Of a stretch of 42,040 nt of DNA, positions 26,326-35,487 are shown in pieces. The stretch is from a bacterium. Its GTDB lineage: Bacteria > Bacteroidota > Bacteroidia > NS11-12g > UBA9320. The translations under genes and the position numbers were made by a program. Under the pieces are notes generated by a model. That model searched no databases and was not told where the DNA came from. It saw nothing but the letters and a program-made list of their open reading frames with translations. Numbering within the stretch: position 1 is the stretch's first letter; every line of letters starts with the position of its first letter. Location: NCBI GenBank assembly GCA_018223105.1, contig JAAEYY010000008.1, positions 23,694 through 65,733 of the forward strand. The letters are read 5' to 3'.

Positions 26326-28088
26326 TGGAGATTTTAGAGCTAATCACAGAGAATGTTGCAGCCTTTTTAAAAGCTGAATATCAGGCAGAAGGACCTGCCC
26401 CAAAAATTGAAAGTACTAATCCAAACTTTAAAGGAGATTTCACTGTTGTGGTTTTTCCTTATCTAAGGATTAGTAAATCCAATCCTGAAGCAACAGCTAA
26501 TGCTATGGGAACTTATCTCGTAGAACATTTAGACGAAATTTCGGGTTACAATGTGGTTAAAGGCTTCCTCAATCTTGAGCTCGCTGATGCTTTCTGGGTG
26601 AACTGCTTTGAAGAACTTCACCCTAAACCCACAGAGATTCCTGCTATAGGTAAGGGGCAAAAAGTAGTTGTAGAATATTCATCACCAAACACCAACAAAC
26701 CCTTGCATCTGGGTCATATTCGGAACAATGTGTTGGGATATTCATTTTGCCAAATATTGGATGCCAATGGCTATGATGTAGTTAAAAACAACCTTGTAAA
26801 CGATCGAGGAATTCATATCTGCAAAAGCATGCTCGCCTGGCAGAAATACGGGGACGGTGAAACTCCGGAATCCAGTGGTATAAAAGGCGATCATCTGGTC
26901 GGAAAGTACTATGTACGGTTTGACCAAGAATATAAGAAGCAGATAGAATCACTTAAAAATGATGGTCAAAGTGAAGAAGATGCCAAAAACAATGCTCCTC
27001 TGATTCTGGAAGCTCGAAAAATGCTTCAAGATTGGGAAAAAGGGAATTCAGAGGTTATCAGTCTTTGGGAAACCATGAATTCATGGGTTTATGAAGGATT
27101 TGATCAGACCTATGCAACATTAGGAGTAAGCTTTGATAAAGTGTATTATGAGTCTGATACTTACTTATTAGGCAAAGACATTGTGAAAGGCGGTCTTGAA
27201 AGCGGCGTATTCTATCAAAAAGAGGACGGAAGTGTTTGGGTAGATTTAACCGATGAAGGTTTGGACCACAAAATACTCCTAAGAGCTGATGGTACATCAG
27301 TTTATATGACGCAAGACATAGGCACGGCCGAATTAAAATACAGCGACTTCAAGATGGACCAATCTATCTACGTTGTGGGAAATGAGCAGGATTATCATTT
27401 TAAAGTGCTCCAGCTCATCTTAAAAAAATTAGGGCGACCACATTGGGAAGGACTTCATCATTTAAGTTATGGTATGGTTGATTTACCAAGCGGAAAGATG
27501 AAGAGCAGAGAAGGAACGGTTGTAGATGCCGATGATCTGATGGCAGAAATGGTTCAAACTGCAAAAACACAAACTGAAGAATTAGGTAAAACAGAGGGAA
27601 TGAGCAAGGCTGAGTTGGAGGAGCTATATCATACTCTTGGTATAGGTGCTTTAAAATATTTCCTCCTGAAAGTTGATGCTAAGAAAAGGATGCTGTTTGA
27701 TCCTCAAGAATCCATTGATTTTCAAGGAAATACAGGTCCATTCATTCAATACACATATGCTCGAATCCAATCTGTCTTGCGCGCAGCAGAAAATGCCGAT
27801 TTTAATTTAGTATCCAGCCTTGAAACTGAAGAAAAAGCGTTGATACGATTATTCACGGAGTACCCGCAGGTAGTAAATGATTCGGCTAGAGATTTCAACC
27901 CAAGTATTGTAGCAAATCACGCCTACGAATTAGCTAAAGCCTATAACAAGTTCTATCATCAATGTTCTATTCTTGGCGCCAAAGAAGAAGAAACTAAGAA
28001 CTTTAGATTGGCTTTGAGTAGAACTTGCGGAGCAATATTGCAGCATGCCTGCGGACTATTGGGTATGAGTATGCCTGAAAGGATGTAA
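26325..28088 (+). CDS. argS: Arginyl-tRNA synthetase
   Basis: Class I aminoacyl-tRNA synthetase charging tRNA-Arg. 587 residues. N-terminal tRNA-recognition domain (about 1-105), catalytic domain with the HIGH-type motif HLGH in SSPNTNKPLHLGHIRNN (about 120-136), DRGIHICKSM, the KMSKS-like GKMKSREG (about 386-393), and the DALR anticodon-binding domain from about 470, ending with QHACGLLGMSMPERM. Third gene of the redoxin-SDR-argS transcript (TAATG overlap). Its stop codon abuts the stop of the convergent PKD gene with no spacer and no visible terminator. Confidence 0.97.
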   Translation: MEILELITENVAAFLKAEYQAEGPAPKIESTNPNFKGDFTVVVFPYLRISKSNPEATANAMGTYLVEHLDEISGYNVVKGFLNLELADAFWVNCFEELHPKPTEIPAIGKGQKVVVEYSSPNTNKPLHLGHIRNNVLGYSFCQILDANGYDVVKNNLVNDRGIHICKSMLAWQKYGDGETPESSGIKGDHLVGKYYVRFDQEYKKQIESLKNDGQSEEDAKNNAPLILEARKMLQDWEKGNSEVISLWETMNSWVYEGFDQTYATLGVSFDKVYYESDTYLLGKDIVKGGLESGVFYQKEDGSVWVDLTDEGLDHKILLRADGTSVYMTQDIGTAELKYSDFKMDQSIYVVGNEQDYHFKVLQLILKKLGRPHWEGLHHLSYGMVDLPSGKMKSREGTVVDADDLMAEMVQTAKTQTEELGKTEGMSKAELEELYHTLGIGALKYFLLKVDAKKRMLFDPQESIDFQGNTGPFIQYTYARIQSVLRAAENADFNLVSSLETEEKALIRLFTEYPQVVNDSARDFNPSIVANHAYELAKAYNKFYHQCSILGAKEEETKNFRLALSRTCGAILQHACGLLGMSMPERM

Positions 28089-31000
28089 TTATCTAATCAT
28101 TTCCACCATACCTTCAATTTGATCCTCTTCTCCGGTACATTCAAAGCGATACTTGAAGATATAAAAGTAGGTTCCGGCAGGTAGTTCTTCACCGGTTCTC
28201 ATGTCGGTACCGTCCCATTGAACAGCTTTAGTGTTGCTTTGGAATACGAGTTCACCCCAACGATTGAAAATTTTAAGATCGTAAATATCTTCTCCTTCAA
28301 CTCTTGGAGCAAAGAAATCGTTTTTACCATCAGATCCCGGAGTGAATACATTGTAGGCTGTTGCATAAACCTGGAAAGAAGGATTGATCTCTTCACAATA
28401 GGTATCAACACATCCTGCCTGGTTAGTAACCGTAAGACAAACTTCAAATATTCCGGTATCCGGAGTATAAGTATGCGTAGGATTCTGCAAATCACTGGTA
28501 TTAGAATCACCACTAGCGGGGTGACCAAAATCCCAACTGTATGAAACTGCGGCATCTGATGAATCTAAAAATGCAAAGCCGGAACAATTGCCCACCTCAT
28601 CTACCGTGAAGCCCGCTCTCACATAGGACACTTCAATAGACTTAGAGATCGTATCGAAGCATGTTTTGTAGAATGGTGCCGGTGGATCGTAAAATGGATA
28701 TAATGTAACATCATAGGTACCTGTATCCTGAAAAGTGTAACTTACAGGGGAGCCTGCAGAATCAAAATAACTGGTATCTATCTGCCATGAAAAAAACTTG
28801 TAAGCTGTATCTGATGTACTAGTGAGATCAAATGGCACTCCCGGACAAACCGGTTCTTGGAAGCTAAAGTCAGCGGGAGGAGTTGGTAACACCCAGATTC
28901 TTCGTTGAGGGTACCAATCTTGGGTACTATCGGGAAACCATTCGGTGCAGGTATAGAAGTTACCGGAATTTTGATTGAAGAAACTATCTGTTCCTGCCAA
29001 GTAAATATCATATACTCCCGGATCTTTATACGTAAATTTCATGCTTGTATCTCGATTAGAAGAGATAGTAGAATTCATATTATCACCCAGATGAAGAATG
29101 AATTCACTAATATTAATACCGCTCAGTTCGAATTCAGCCTCAAAAGGTGCACAGCCGGCCGTATCTGAAATAATGTCGAAATACGGTTGAGGACCACGCA
29201 TGTATATTTCTATGGAGACTGTATCTGAACATCCTTTAGCATTTGATACTGCATGTGTTAAAGTAAAATATCCATTCTGATCATAGAAATGGAATGGGTT
29301 CTTCAATTTACTGATGTTAGTGCCATCTCCAAAATTCCAATAGTATGAATTTATAGTATCGGTAGGACCATCTAAATTAGACCAGGATGAATCTTTAAAC
29401 TGAACGATTTGATCACAAAGAAACTCAGTTTCAGAAGTCATGATAACAGCATTCACCCCTCCTACTACAATCTCCTTACTTACAGTATCCCTACATCCAT
29501 TTTTGTCCTGCGTTGCCATCCTTATGGTGTAAACTCCCTTTTCTTCATAAACATGTTTTGGCAAGGTACCGGAGACCGAAAAGCCATCTCCCTCTCCAAA
29601 GTCCCAGACTACGGTTTCCGGACCATTTGGATTCCTCCAGTAATGGGTTCCATCATACCAGTATAAAATAGAATCTCGGGCTACAAACTCTTGTCCCGGA
29701 CAAATAACGGAGTCTACAGTAAAAGTGTTGAAATATCCGGCAGTTATAATAATGGGGGGAAACTCCATACCGGCAGTTACAAAACAACCATTAGTATCTT
29801 CAAGGTATATAGAAACAGAATAGGTGCCGGGCTCGGTGTAAGTATGTTTTACTTCGGGAAAATCTTCTCTATACTGATGGAAAGAATCCAACTTTGGGGG
29901 ATCATTCCATTGAGCTTGAATAAAAGCTATAGCCGAATCGTCTCCATTATAACTCCATTGAGCTTCTATGGGCAAACATTGATTTTTTTGGAGCGAGAAA
30001 CCGGCTTTGGGTCCTTCAAACAACTGGAACATGTCGGGATAATACAAGGTGTCAATACAGATCTGACTATTATCTACGTAAAAATCAGTTGAATCTGCCG
30101 ATCGATAGACAAAACTATCTCCTTGCACCGTAATGAAAGCGGGAGAAATATATCCATTTGAGTCGCAAGTGGTACCATAAGGCCAGCGCCAGTCCTCAAA
30201 AAGGTAAAATGTATTAGGTCCGTAACAGGTTGTATCCGGATTAAAAAAGACCTCCCCTCCACAGAGGTTACTGCTAAACGGAACTTCATTATCTGTCCCT
30301 CCCAAACAAGGTCTACCTACATTGGCTTCAAACAGTAAAAAATCCTGTGAAAGTCTGCTTACCGTGTCTGTAAATGAGTCAATACAGCCCGTGGTTATAT
30401 CATGTGCTATTAAGGTGGGATAATAACAGTCATCCACCTCATAAAAGTGTTTTGAATTTTCAAAAACGGTATCCCAATAGCAGTTATTGCGCGCAGTACT
30501 GCAAGATCTCGAGACTGAAGGAGAGAGCGTATCATACCAGGCCCAGATATAATCTGGCACTGCTGTTGGATGTAGTTTAGAGCGATTTACAGTGTACAAA
30601 GTATCTTTTTGGCTCTTACACTGATCGTTATTCAAACTTTTGAAATCGGCCTCAATTCCTAGAGACTCTACTTTAATTAAGGGTTCTGTTGTATCACAAT
30701 CTCCCAGCTTAATTCTTCCTGCCACATAATAGGTTCCGGGTTCGGGAGGTTCCAAATAAGCTATTTGTCCAACGGTATTATCAACCGTATCTCCGGATGT
30801 ATTGATTAAATACCAGTAATAGTTGGCAAAAAAGACAGGATTGTTAATACATTGAAATTTCAATGGAAAGCAAATGCCCGTATCGGCAACATAAGCACCT
30901 GGATCAACTTCCTGAAAAGCAGTTGTGAGATTTCTGGAACTGGTATTAGTGCAGCCATTTTCTAGCTCTACCGTAAAGGTAGCTGTGTACTGCTTAGACT

Positions 31001-31745
31001 CGGGGTAACCATGACAAGGCCTCGACCAGCTAGTGCTATCAACAGTTCCATCCCCAAAATACCAAAGAAAGCTTTTTACATCATCCGGTCTAGTAGAATC
31101 ATTATTTAAACACACATTTTGATAGGTACAACCTGCAGCTCCTACATTTGGAGTAAAGCTAGGTATGTGCTCGTGTTCAATAACAACATCTTCTCGCCAG
31201 ATGGCTTCGCAGCCTTTATCATTTGTAACTTCAATTACGATCTCAAAAGTATCGGGGTAGCTGTAATTGTCATAGCATATTTGATCTCCGTTTGAGGGAT
31301 TATTTTCGGTATTATTTGCCCCATCTCCCCATAAAATTATCCGTTTATCATAACCCGAAGTGGTATTACCCATGGTACTATTGTCTGTTAAACAAATTTC
31401 ATGATCGGAGAAGCAGTATTCACTGCCGGCCATGGAAAAAGAAGGTACGGGCAAATCGTGGACTTTGATTGTATCTTTTGCAACACAAGATCCTCCGCCG
31501 GAAAAACCTACGGTTAGAGTTATAATTTTAGTGCCGTAGCTGCTATAACTATGGGAGATATTTTGAACATTAGAAGTACCTCCATCTCCAAAATCCCAAG
31601 AAAAACTGGTGGCAGTACCCGTGGTGACTGCTGTAAAAGACAACAATTCATTCTTGCACACGATGCTGTCTGCATCAATGCTACAAGTTTGTCCATACGA
31701 AAAAAAGAAAGCCAGAATTAAAAGTCCGGTAGTCGTAAATCTCAT
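28089..31745 (-). CDS. Giant Cys-rich PKD protein with T9SS type B sorting domain (copy 1)
   Basis: 1218 residues, secreted. Signal peptide of 19 residues (ends YGQ), then PKD-type modules with W-D/Y/N-F-G-D-G cores (SFSWDFGDGG, FLWYFGDGT, YYWNFGDGT, YSWDFGHP). A non-PKD central block holds a four-cysteine pattern (CSTARNNC ... SKH ... CY ... GCIDS, about residues 415-460). The C-terminal ~90 residues are the gliding-motility-associated sorting domain (VFTPGSDGKNDFF, FNRWGELVFQS, ending VEMIR); this copy has GSDG where the others have NGDG. Homologous over its full length to the next two genes. It has its own TACTTTTG promoter element. Expected to be exported by T9SS and attached to the cell surface; ligand unknown. 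It is the last of three tandem copies on the minus strand. Confidence 0.9.
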   Translation of the reverse strand: MRFTTTGLLILAFFFSYGQTCSIDADSIVCKNELLSFTAVTTGTATSFSWDFGDGGTSNVQNISHSYSSYGTKIITLTVGFSGGGSCVAKDTIKVHDLPVPSFSMAGSEYCFSDHEICLTDNSTMGNTTSGYDKRIILWGDGANNTENNPSNGDQICYDNYSYPDTFEIVIEVTNDKGCEAIWREDVVIEHEHIPSFTPNVGAAGCTYQNVCLNNDSTRPDDVKSFLWYFGDGTVDSTSWSRPCHGYPESKQYTATFTVELENGCTNTSSRNLTTAFQEVDPGAYVADTGICFPLKFQCINNPVFFANYYWYLINTSGDTVDNTVGQIAYLEPPEPGTYYVAGRIKLGDCDTTEPLIKVESLGIEADFKSLNNDQCKSQKDTLYTVNRSKLHPTAVPDYIWAWYDTLSPSVSRSCSTARNNCYWDTVFENSKHFYEVDDCYYPTLIAHDITTGCIDSFTDTVSRLSQDFLLFEANVGRPCLGGTDNEVPFSSNLCGGEVFFNPDTTCYGPNTFYLFEDWRWPYGTTCDSNGYISPAFITVQGDSFVYRSADSTDFYVDNSQICIDTLYYPDMFQLFEGPKAGFSLQKNQCLPIEAQWSYNGDDSAIAFIQAQWNDPPKLDSFHQYREDFPEVKHTYTEPGTYSVSIYLEDTNGCFVTAGMEFPPIIITAGYFNTFTVDSVICPGQEFVARDSILYWYDGTHYWRNPNGPETVVWDFGEGDGFSVSGTLPKHVYEEKGVYTIRMATQDKNGCRDTVSKEIVVGGVNAVIMTSETEFLCDQIVQFKDSSWSNLDGPTDTINSYYWNFGDGTNISKLKNPFHFYDQNGYFTLTHAVSNAKGCSDTVSIEIYMRGPQPYFDIISDTAGCAPFEAEFELSGINISEFILHLGDNMNSTISSNRDTSMKFTYKDPGVYDIYLAGTDSFFNQNSGNFYTCTEWFPDSTQDWYPQRRIWVLPTPPADFSFQEPVCPGVPFDLTSTSDTAYKFFSWQIDTSYFDSAGSPVSYTFQDTGTYDVTLYPFYDPPAPFYKTCFDTISKSIEVSYVRAGFTVDEVGNCSGFAFLDSSDAAVSYSWDFGHPASGDSNTSDLQNPTHTYTPDTGIFEVCLTVTNQAGCVDTYCEEINPSFQVYATAYNVFTPGSDGKNDFFAPRVEGEDIYDLKIFNRWGELVFQSNTKAVQWDGTDMRTGEELPAGTYFYIFKYRFECTGEEDQIEGMVEMIR

Positions 31746-31759
31746 GCGCGATACAAGAC

Positions 31760-31767
31760 CAAAAGTA
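31760..31767 (-). promoter_or_regulatory. TAnnTTTG -7 element of PKD copy 1
   Basis: Minus-strand TACTTTTG ends 14 bases before the ATG at 31745, inside the 79-bp gap between two PKD genes. The third copy can thus be transcribed independently. Confidence 0.45.
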
Positions 31768-31824
31768 AGGAAAAAATACGCTGTGCTTGAAATCCGATTG
31801 TCAAATCTCTACACTAATTTCCAA

Positions 31825-34800
31825 CTAGTCTCTAATTAACTCCACTATACCTTCAAGAGTCTCTGCTGCTCCATCACATTCAAATGTGTATTTCACAATA
31901 TAATAGTAGGTAGATTCGGGTAGTTCATCACCTGTGTTGAGATAAGATCCATTCCATTCAATTTCGGGATCTTTAGATTCAAATACAAGCTCACCCCATC
32001 TATTAAAAATCTTTAGTTCAAACTCTGAAACACCCAATACCTCAGGTGCATAGGTGTCATTCATACCGTCTCCATTTGGTGTGAATACATTGTATGGAAT
32101 AAACTCAGCCCTTTTTTCGCTCGATATCGTATCACAAAAGATATCTTCACAAAAAATATTGCTCTGAACGGTTAAACAGACTTCAAAGTCTCCAAAATCC
32201 GGAGTATAGATATGTTGAGGATTCTCTAGGTCTGAAGTATTATCATCTGACGTAGGCTGACCAAAATCCCAGTCATACTGATCGGCATTAAATGAAGTAT
32301 TAGTAAATTGGAAGGCACCACAATTATCAAAGGGTTCTACAGTAAAAGAGGCAAATGCTCCTGTAACATCAATCTTTCTTCCAGCAGAATCAAAGCAAGC
32401 TAGAAAATAGGGACCTACTATTGGATAAGTAGGTTTTAGGTCGATTTTATATAAACCCGTATCCTGAAAAACATGAGTAAACGTATCAGTACCGGACTTA
32501 ACCAGAACATCATTTATATACCAATTTTTCAGCGAATACGCTGAATTAGAGCGCGAAACCATTCTAATAGGCACATCAACACATAATGGATCTAAAATAT
32601 CAAAGTCCACTTCCGGCCTCGGAAGAACTACGATTCTTTTGAGTAAAATTGGTTTTTGTGAAGTATCAGGATATACTTCAGTACATGTGTAATAGTTTCC
32701 TGAAGCGGAGTTAAAAAAACTGTCGGATCCATATAAGAACACATCGTAGACTCCAGGCTCTGAATAAGTAAAACTGACTGTTGTATCACCGGAGGATGAT
32801 ATAGTACTTTGGCCTTGATCACCCAGAAATAGCACAAACTCACTAACATTAGTTCCGCTGATATTAAACTCTGCCGTAAATGGGGCACATCCCACGGTAT
32901 CCGAAATAATATCAAATTTAACCTGAGGGCCACGCATATAAATTACTTGTCTCGCGGTATCAAAACAGCCTTTCTGATTAGATACAACATGCGTAATTGT
33001 ATAATATCCATTTTTGTTGAAATAGTGAAAAGGGTTCTTTAACAAACTCGGTGTACTTCCATCGCCAAAATCCCACCAGTGTCGGTTGATTGTATCTAGA
33101 GGGCCACTTAAGACACTCTCGGAAGAATCAAAGAACTGGACAATCTGGTCGCATAAAAACGCAGTATCTGCCTTTTTAATTCCGGCGGTAACTCCACCTA
33201 CATCCACAATTTTGGTAATAGTATCTACACAGCTCAACCTATCAATGCTGATCATCCTTATTTGATATTGACCTTTTTCAGTGTAGGCATATTTTGGAAG
33301 CGCGGTATCTGTGACAAATCCTCTACCATCATCAAAATCCCAGTATATTTCTTCCAAGCCAATAGTATCGCGCCAATGTTTTGTGGGATCTAACCAGTAA
33401 TAAATTGAATCATAAATGGTAAAAGCTTCTCCGGGGCAGTATACCGAATCAACCTTAAAATCACTAAAATATCCCACTTTTATTAAAAAAGGAGGAAACT
33501 TCAATCCTCTTTGAGCCCAGCAGCCATTGGTATCTTCTACATAGATCTGAAGTGCAAACACCCCGGCGGAATCATAAATATGTTGTACGGTGGGAAAGGT
33601 ATCTTTGTATAAAGTATCGCTAGAAAGTCCTGACCCATCGCCCCAAGTGGACCAGACATAACTTATACTGGAATCATCATCGTAAGGGTATGTCCAGGAT
33701 GCCGTTTCCGGTATACATGAAGTTTTACTAAAAACTGGATAGCCCGGCTGAACGGTGAGCCGGAACATACTGTCATAGTATAATGTATCTCTGCACGTTC
33801 TATTTGGATCATCAATATAATCAGAGGTATCAGCACTTAAGTATAATCGGGTATCTCCCCAAGAAACATCAAATGCCGGTGAAGCCCAACCTGAACTATC
33901 GCAATTGAAGGGATACCAAAAGGCTCCTCCAAAGGTGTCATATGCCTGAACACATTGTGTATCCCGCCGTGCTAAAATTGTAGCAAGACATAAATTGGAT
34001 TGAATTGCAATTCCAAACTCTTCTTCATACCCGGCACAGCGCAAACCGGGTATATCTTCAAAATATACAGAATCCATGCGAGCTCGGCTCACAATATCTA
34101 CGGCAGAATCTGCGCAGCCATAAACAGAATCTACTGCAATTAGCTTGGTGATATAACATGCACTTCTATTAAAATAATGCTTGGAGCTAATAGATCCGGT
34201 ATCGAGGTTACAGTTGAACCTTGCTGAACTACAGCCTTTGACTCCTGTTTCATCATCGAGATACCTCCACAAATACGAAACTCTTGAACTTTCATGTTCC
34301 AAACTTCGATTTATAAAATAGGCAGTGTCATAAGTTCTACATAAGCTTTGATTCAAAGTTTGAAATGCCGGCTTCACTCCTACAGATTCAACCTGAAGCG
34401 GAGGACTGGTTGTGTCACAATCACCTAAGCGTATGCGCCCATAAATAAAGTAGGTTCCCGGCTCAGGTGGGTCCAAATCAGCTACTCTATTGATATCTCG
34501 ATCAACTGTATCGCCGTTTTCATTGAGCATGTACCACGTATAAGAAGCAAAAAATATAGGTGTGTTTTCAACAACAAATTGATCGGGAAAACACACGATG
34601 GAATCTTGAACTTCAGGGTCAGGTTCAACCACCTGGAAGGCTGTTGTAAATTGAGAAGTCGAAGTCAAAATACAACCATTGTCTAATTCAACTTCAAATG
34701 TGGCATTCTGAATGCCTGAATTATAAAAAGGTTGACATGTACCTAACCAATAGGTACTATCAATTACACCATTTCCATAAGACCATAAAATTCGTTTTAT

Positions 34801-35466
34801 ATCATCGGGTCTGTTTGAATCATTATCGAAACATACGAGTTGAAAATCACAGTCTGTCAAGTTTCTTTCAATAGTAAATGAGGGTAAATGCTCATGTAGA
34901 ACCTCTAGTGATTCTTGATGAATATCTTCACAACCAAATTCGCTTGTTACTTCTATAGTTACATCAAAAGAATCCGGGTTGGGGTAAGAAGAATAACAGA
35001 CCTGATCGCCGTAGACAGGCGAGTTTTCGGTTTCGCTTGCACCATCACCCCAAACAATAATTCGCTGAGCATAAGCTATACCGCTGGCCCCCATTGTAGA
35101 TTTATCTGTAATACAGACTTCATGCTTGGAAAAGCAAAATTCACTTCCTCCCAAATCAAAGTCAGCTATGGGCAGTGGTCTCACTTCTACAGTATCTTTA
35201 ACGGTACAAGTACCCCCTCCGGCAAGAGTTACCGTTAAGGTAATGTATTTTGGCCCCACCGTTGAAAATGTTTTCGATGTACTTTGTCCAGTAGAGTTTG
35301 TACCATCAGAAAATGACCAATCATATGCACTAGCAGCGGCTGAAGAAGAAGCACTTAAGCTGAGTAATTCGTTTAGACATACATTATCGTCAACACTTAT
35401 GGTGCAGTTCTGAGCAGAAATAGATAGTACCCAGCAAAAGCTAGCAAATAGTGCTAATGTTCTCAT
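31825..35466 (-). CDS. Giant Cys-rich PKD protein with T9SS type B sorting domain (copy 2)
   Basis: 1213 residues. Signal peptide MRTLALFASFCWVLSISAQ, then modules in the same order as its neighbours: a first PKD (AYDWSFSDGT), a GDG module (IVWGDGASET), CFDNDSNRPDDIKRILWSYG, the central cysteine block (CSSARFNC ... SKH ... ACY ... GCADS), PKD modules around HWWDFGDGST, a GCAPF-x-AEF module, and YDWDFGQP. The C-terminal sorting domain has VFTPNGDGMNDTY and FNRWGELVFES and ends VELIRD. Only 21 bases separate it from the gene upstream and no promoter is visible there, so it is probably co-transcribed with copy 3. Likely a surface adhesin or a filament-like protein (inference). Confidence 0.9.
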   Translation of the reverse strand: MRTLALFASFCWVLSISAQNCTISVDDNVCLNELLSLSASSSAAASAYDWSFSDGTNSTGQSTSKTFSTVGPKYITLTVTLAGGGTCTVKDTVEVRPLPIADFDLGGSEFCFSKHEVCITDKSTMGASGIAYAQRIIVWGDGASETENSPVYGDQVCYSSYPNPDSFDVTIEVTSEFGCEDIHQESLEVLHEHLPSFTIERNLTDCDFQLVCFDNDSNRPDDIKRILWSYGNGVIDSTYWLGTCQPFYNSGIQNATFEVELDNGCILTSTSQFTTAFQVVEPDPEVQDSIVCFPDQFVVENTPIFFASYTWYMLNENGDTVDRDINRVADLDPPEPGTYFIYGRIRLGDCDTTSPPLQVESVGVKPAFQTLNQSLCRTYDTAYFINRSLEHESSRVSYLWRYLDDETGVKGCSSARFNCNLDTGSISSKHYFNRSACYITKLIAVDSVYGCADSAVDIVSRARMDSVYFEDIPGLRCAGYEEEFGIAIQSNLCLATILARRDTQCVQAYDTFGGAFWYPFNCDSSGWASPAFDVSWGDTRLYLSADTSDYIDDPNRTCRDTLYYDSMFRLTVQPGYPVFSKTSCIPETASWTYPYDDDSSISYVWSTWGDGSGLSSDTLYKDTFPTVQHIYDSAGVFALQIYVEDTNGCWAQRGLKFPPFLIKVGYFSDFKVDSVYCPGEAFTIYDSIYYWLDPTKHWRDTIGLEEIYWDFDDGRGFVTDTALPKYAYTEKGQYQIRMISIDRLSCVDTITKIVDVGGVTAGIKKADTAFLCDQIVQFFDSSESVLSGPLDTINRHWWDFGDGSTPSLLKNPFHYFNKNGYYTITHVVSNQKGCFDTARQVIYMRGPQVKFDIISDTVGCAPFTAEFNISGTNVSEFVLFLGDQGQSTISSSGDTTVSFTYSEPGVYDVFLYGSDSFFNSASGNYYTCTEVYPDTSQKPILLKRIVVLPRPEVDFDILDPLCVDVPIRMVSRSNSAYSLKNWYINDVLVKSGTDTFTHVFQDTGLYKIDLKPTYPIVGPYFLACFDSAGRKIDVTGAFASFTVEPFDNCGAFQFTNTSFNADQYDWDFGQPTSDDNTSDLENPQHIYTPDFGDFEVCLTVQSNIFCEDIFCDTISSEKRAEFIPYNVFTPNGDGMNDTYAPEVLGVSEFELKIFNRWGELVFESKDPEIEWNGSYLNTGDELPESTYYYIVKYTFECDGAAETLEGIVELIRD

Positions 35467-35487
35467 TTCATAGAAGGTGTGGCATGA

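Noticed and set aside
28199..30580. Open frames on the plus strand and in alternative minus frames opposite the PKD genes (for example 28218-28544, 29691-30092)
   Set aside because: They lie wholly inside well-supported coding sequence, have low-complexity or unnatural composition, and show no start signals or family motifs.
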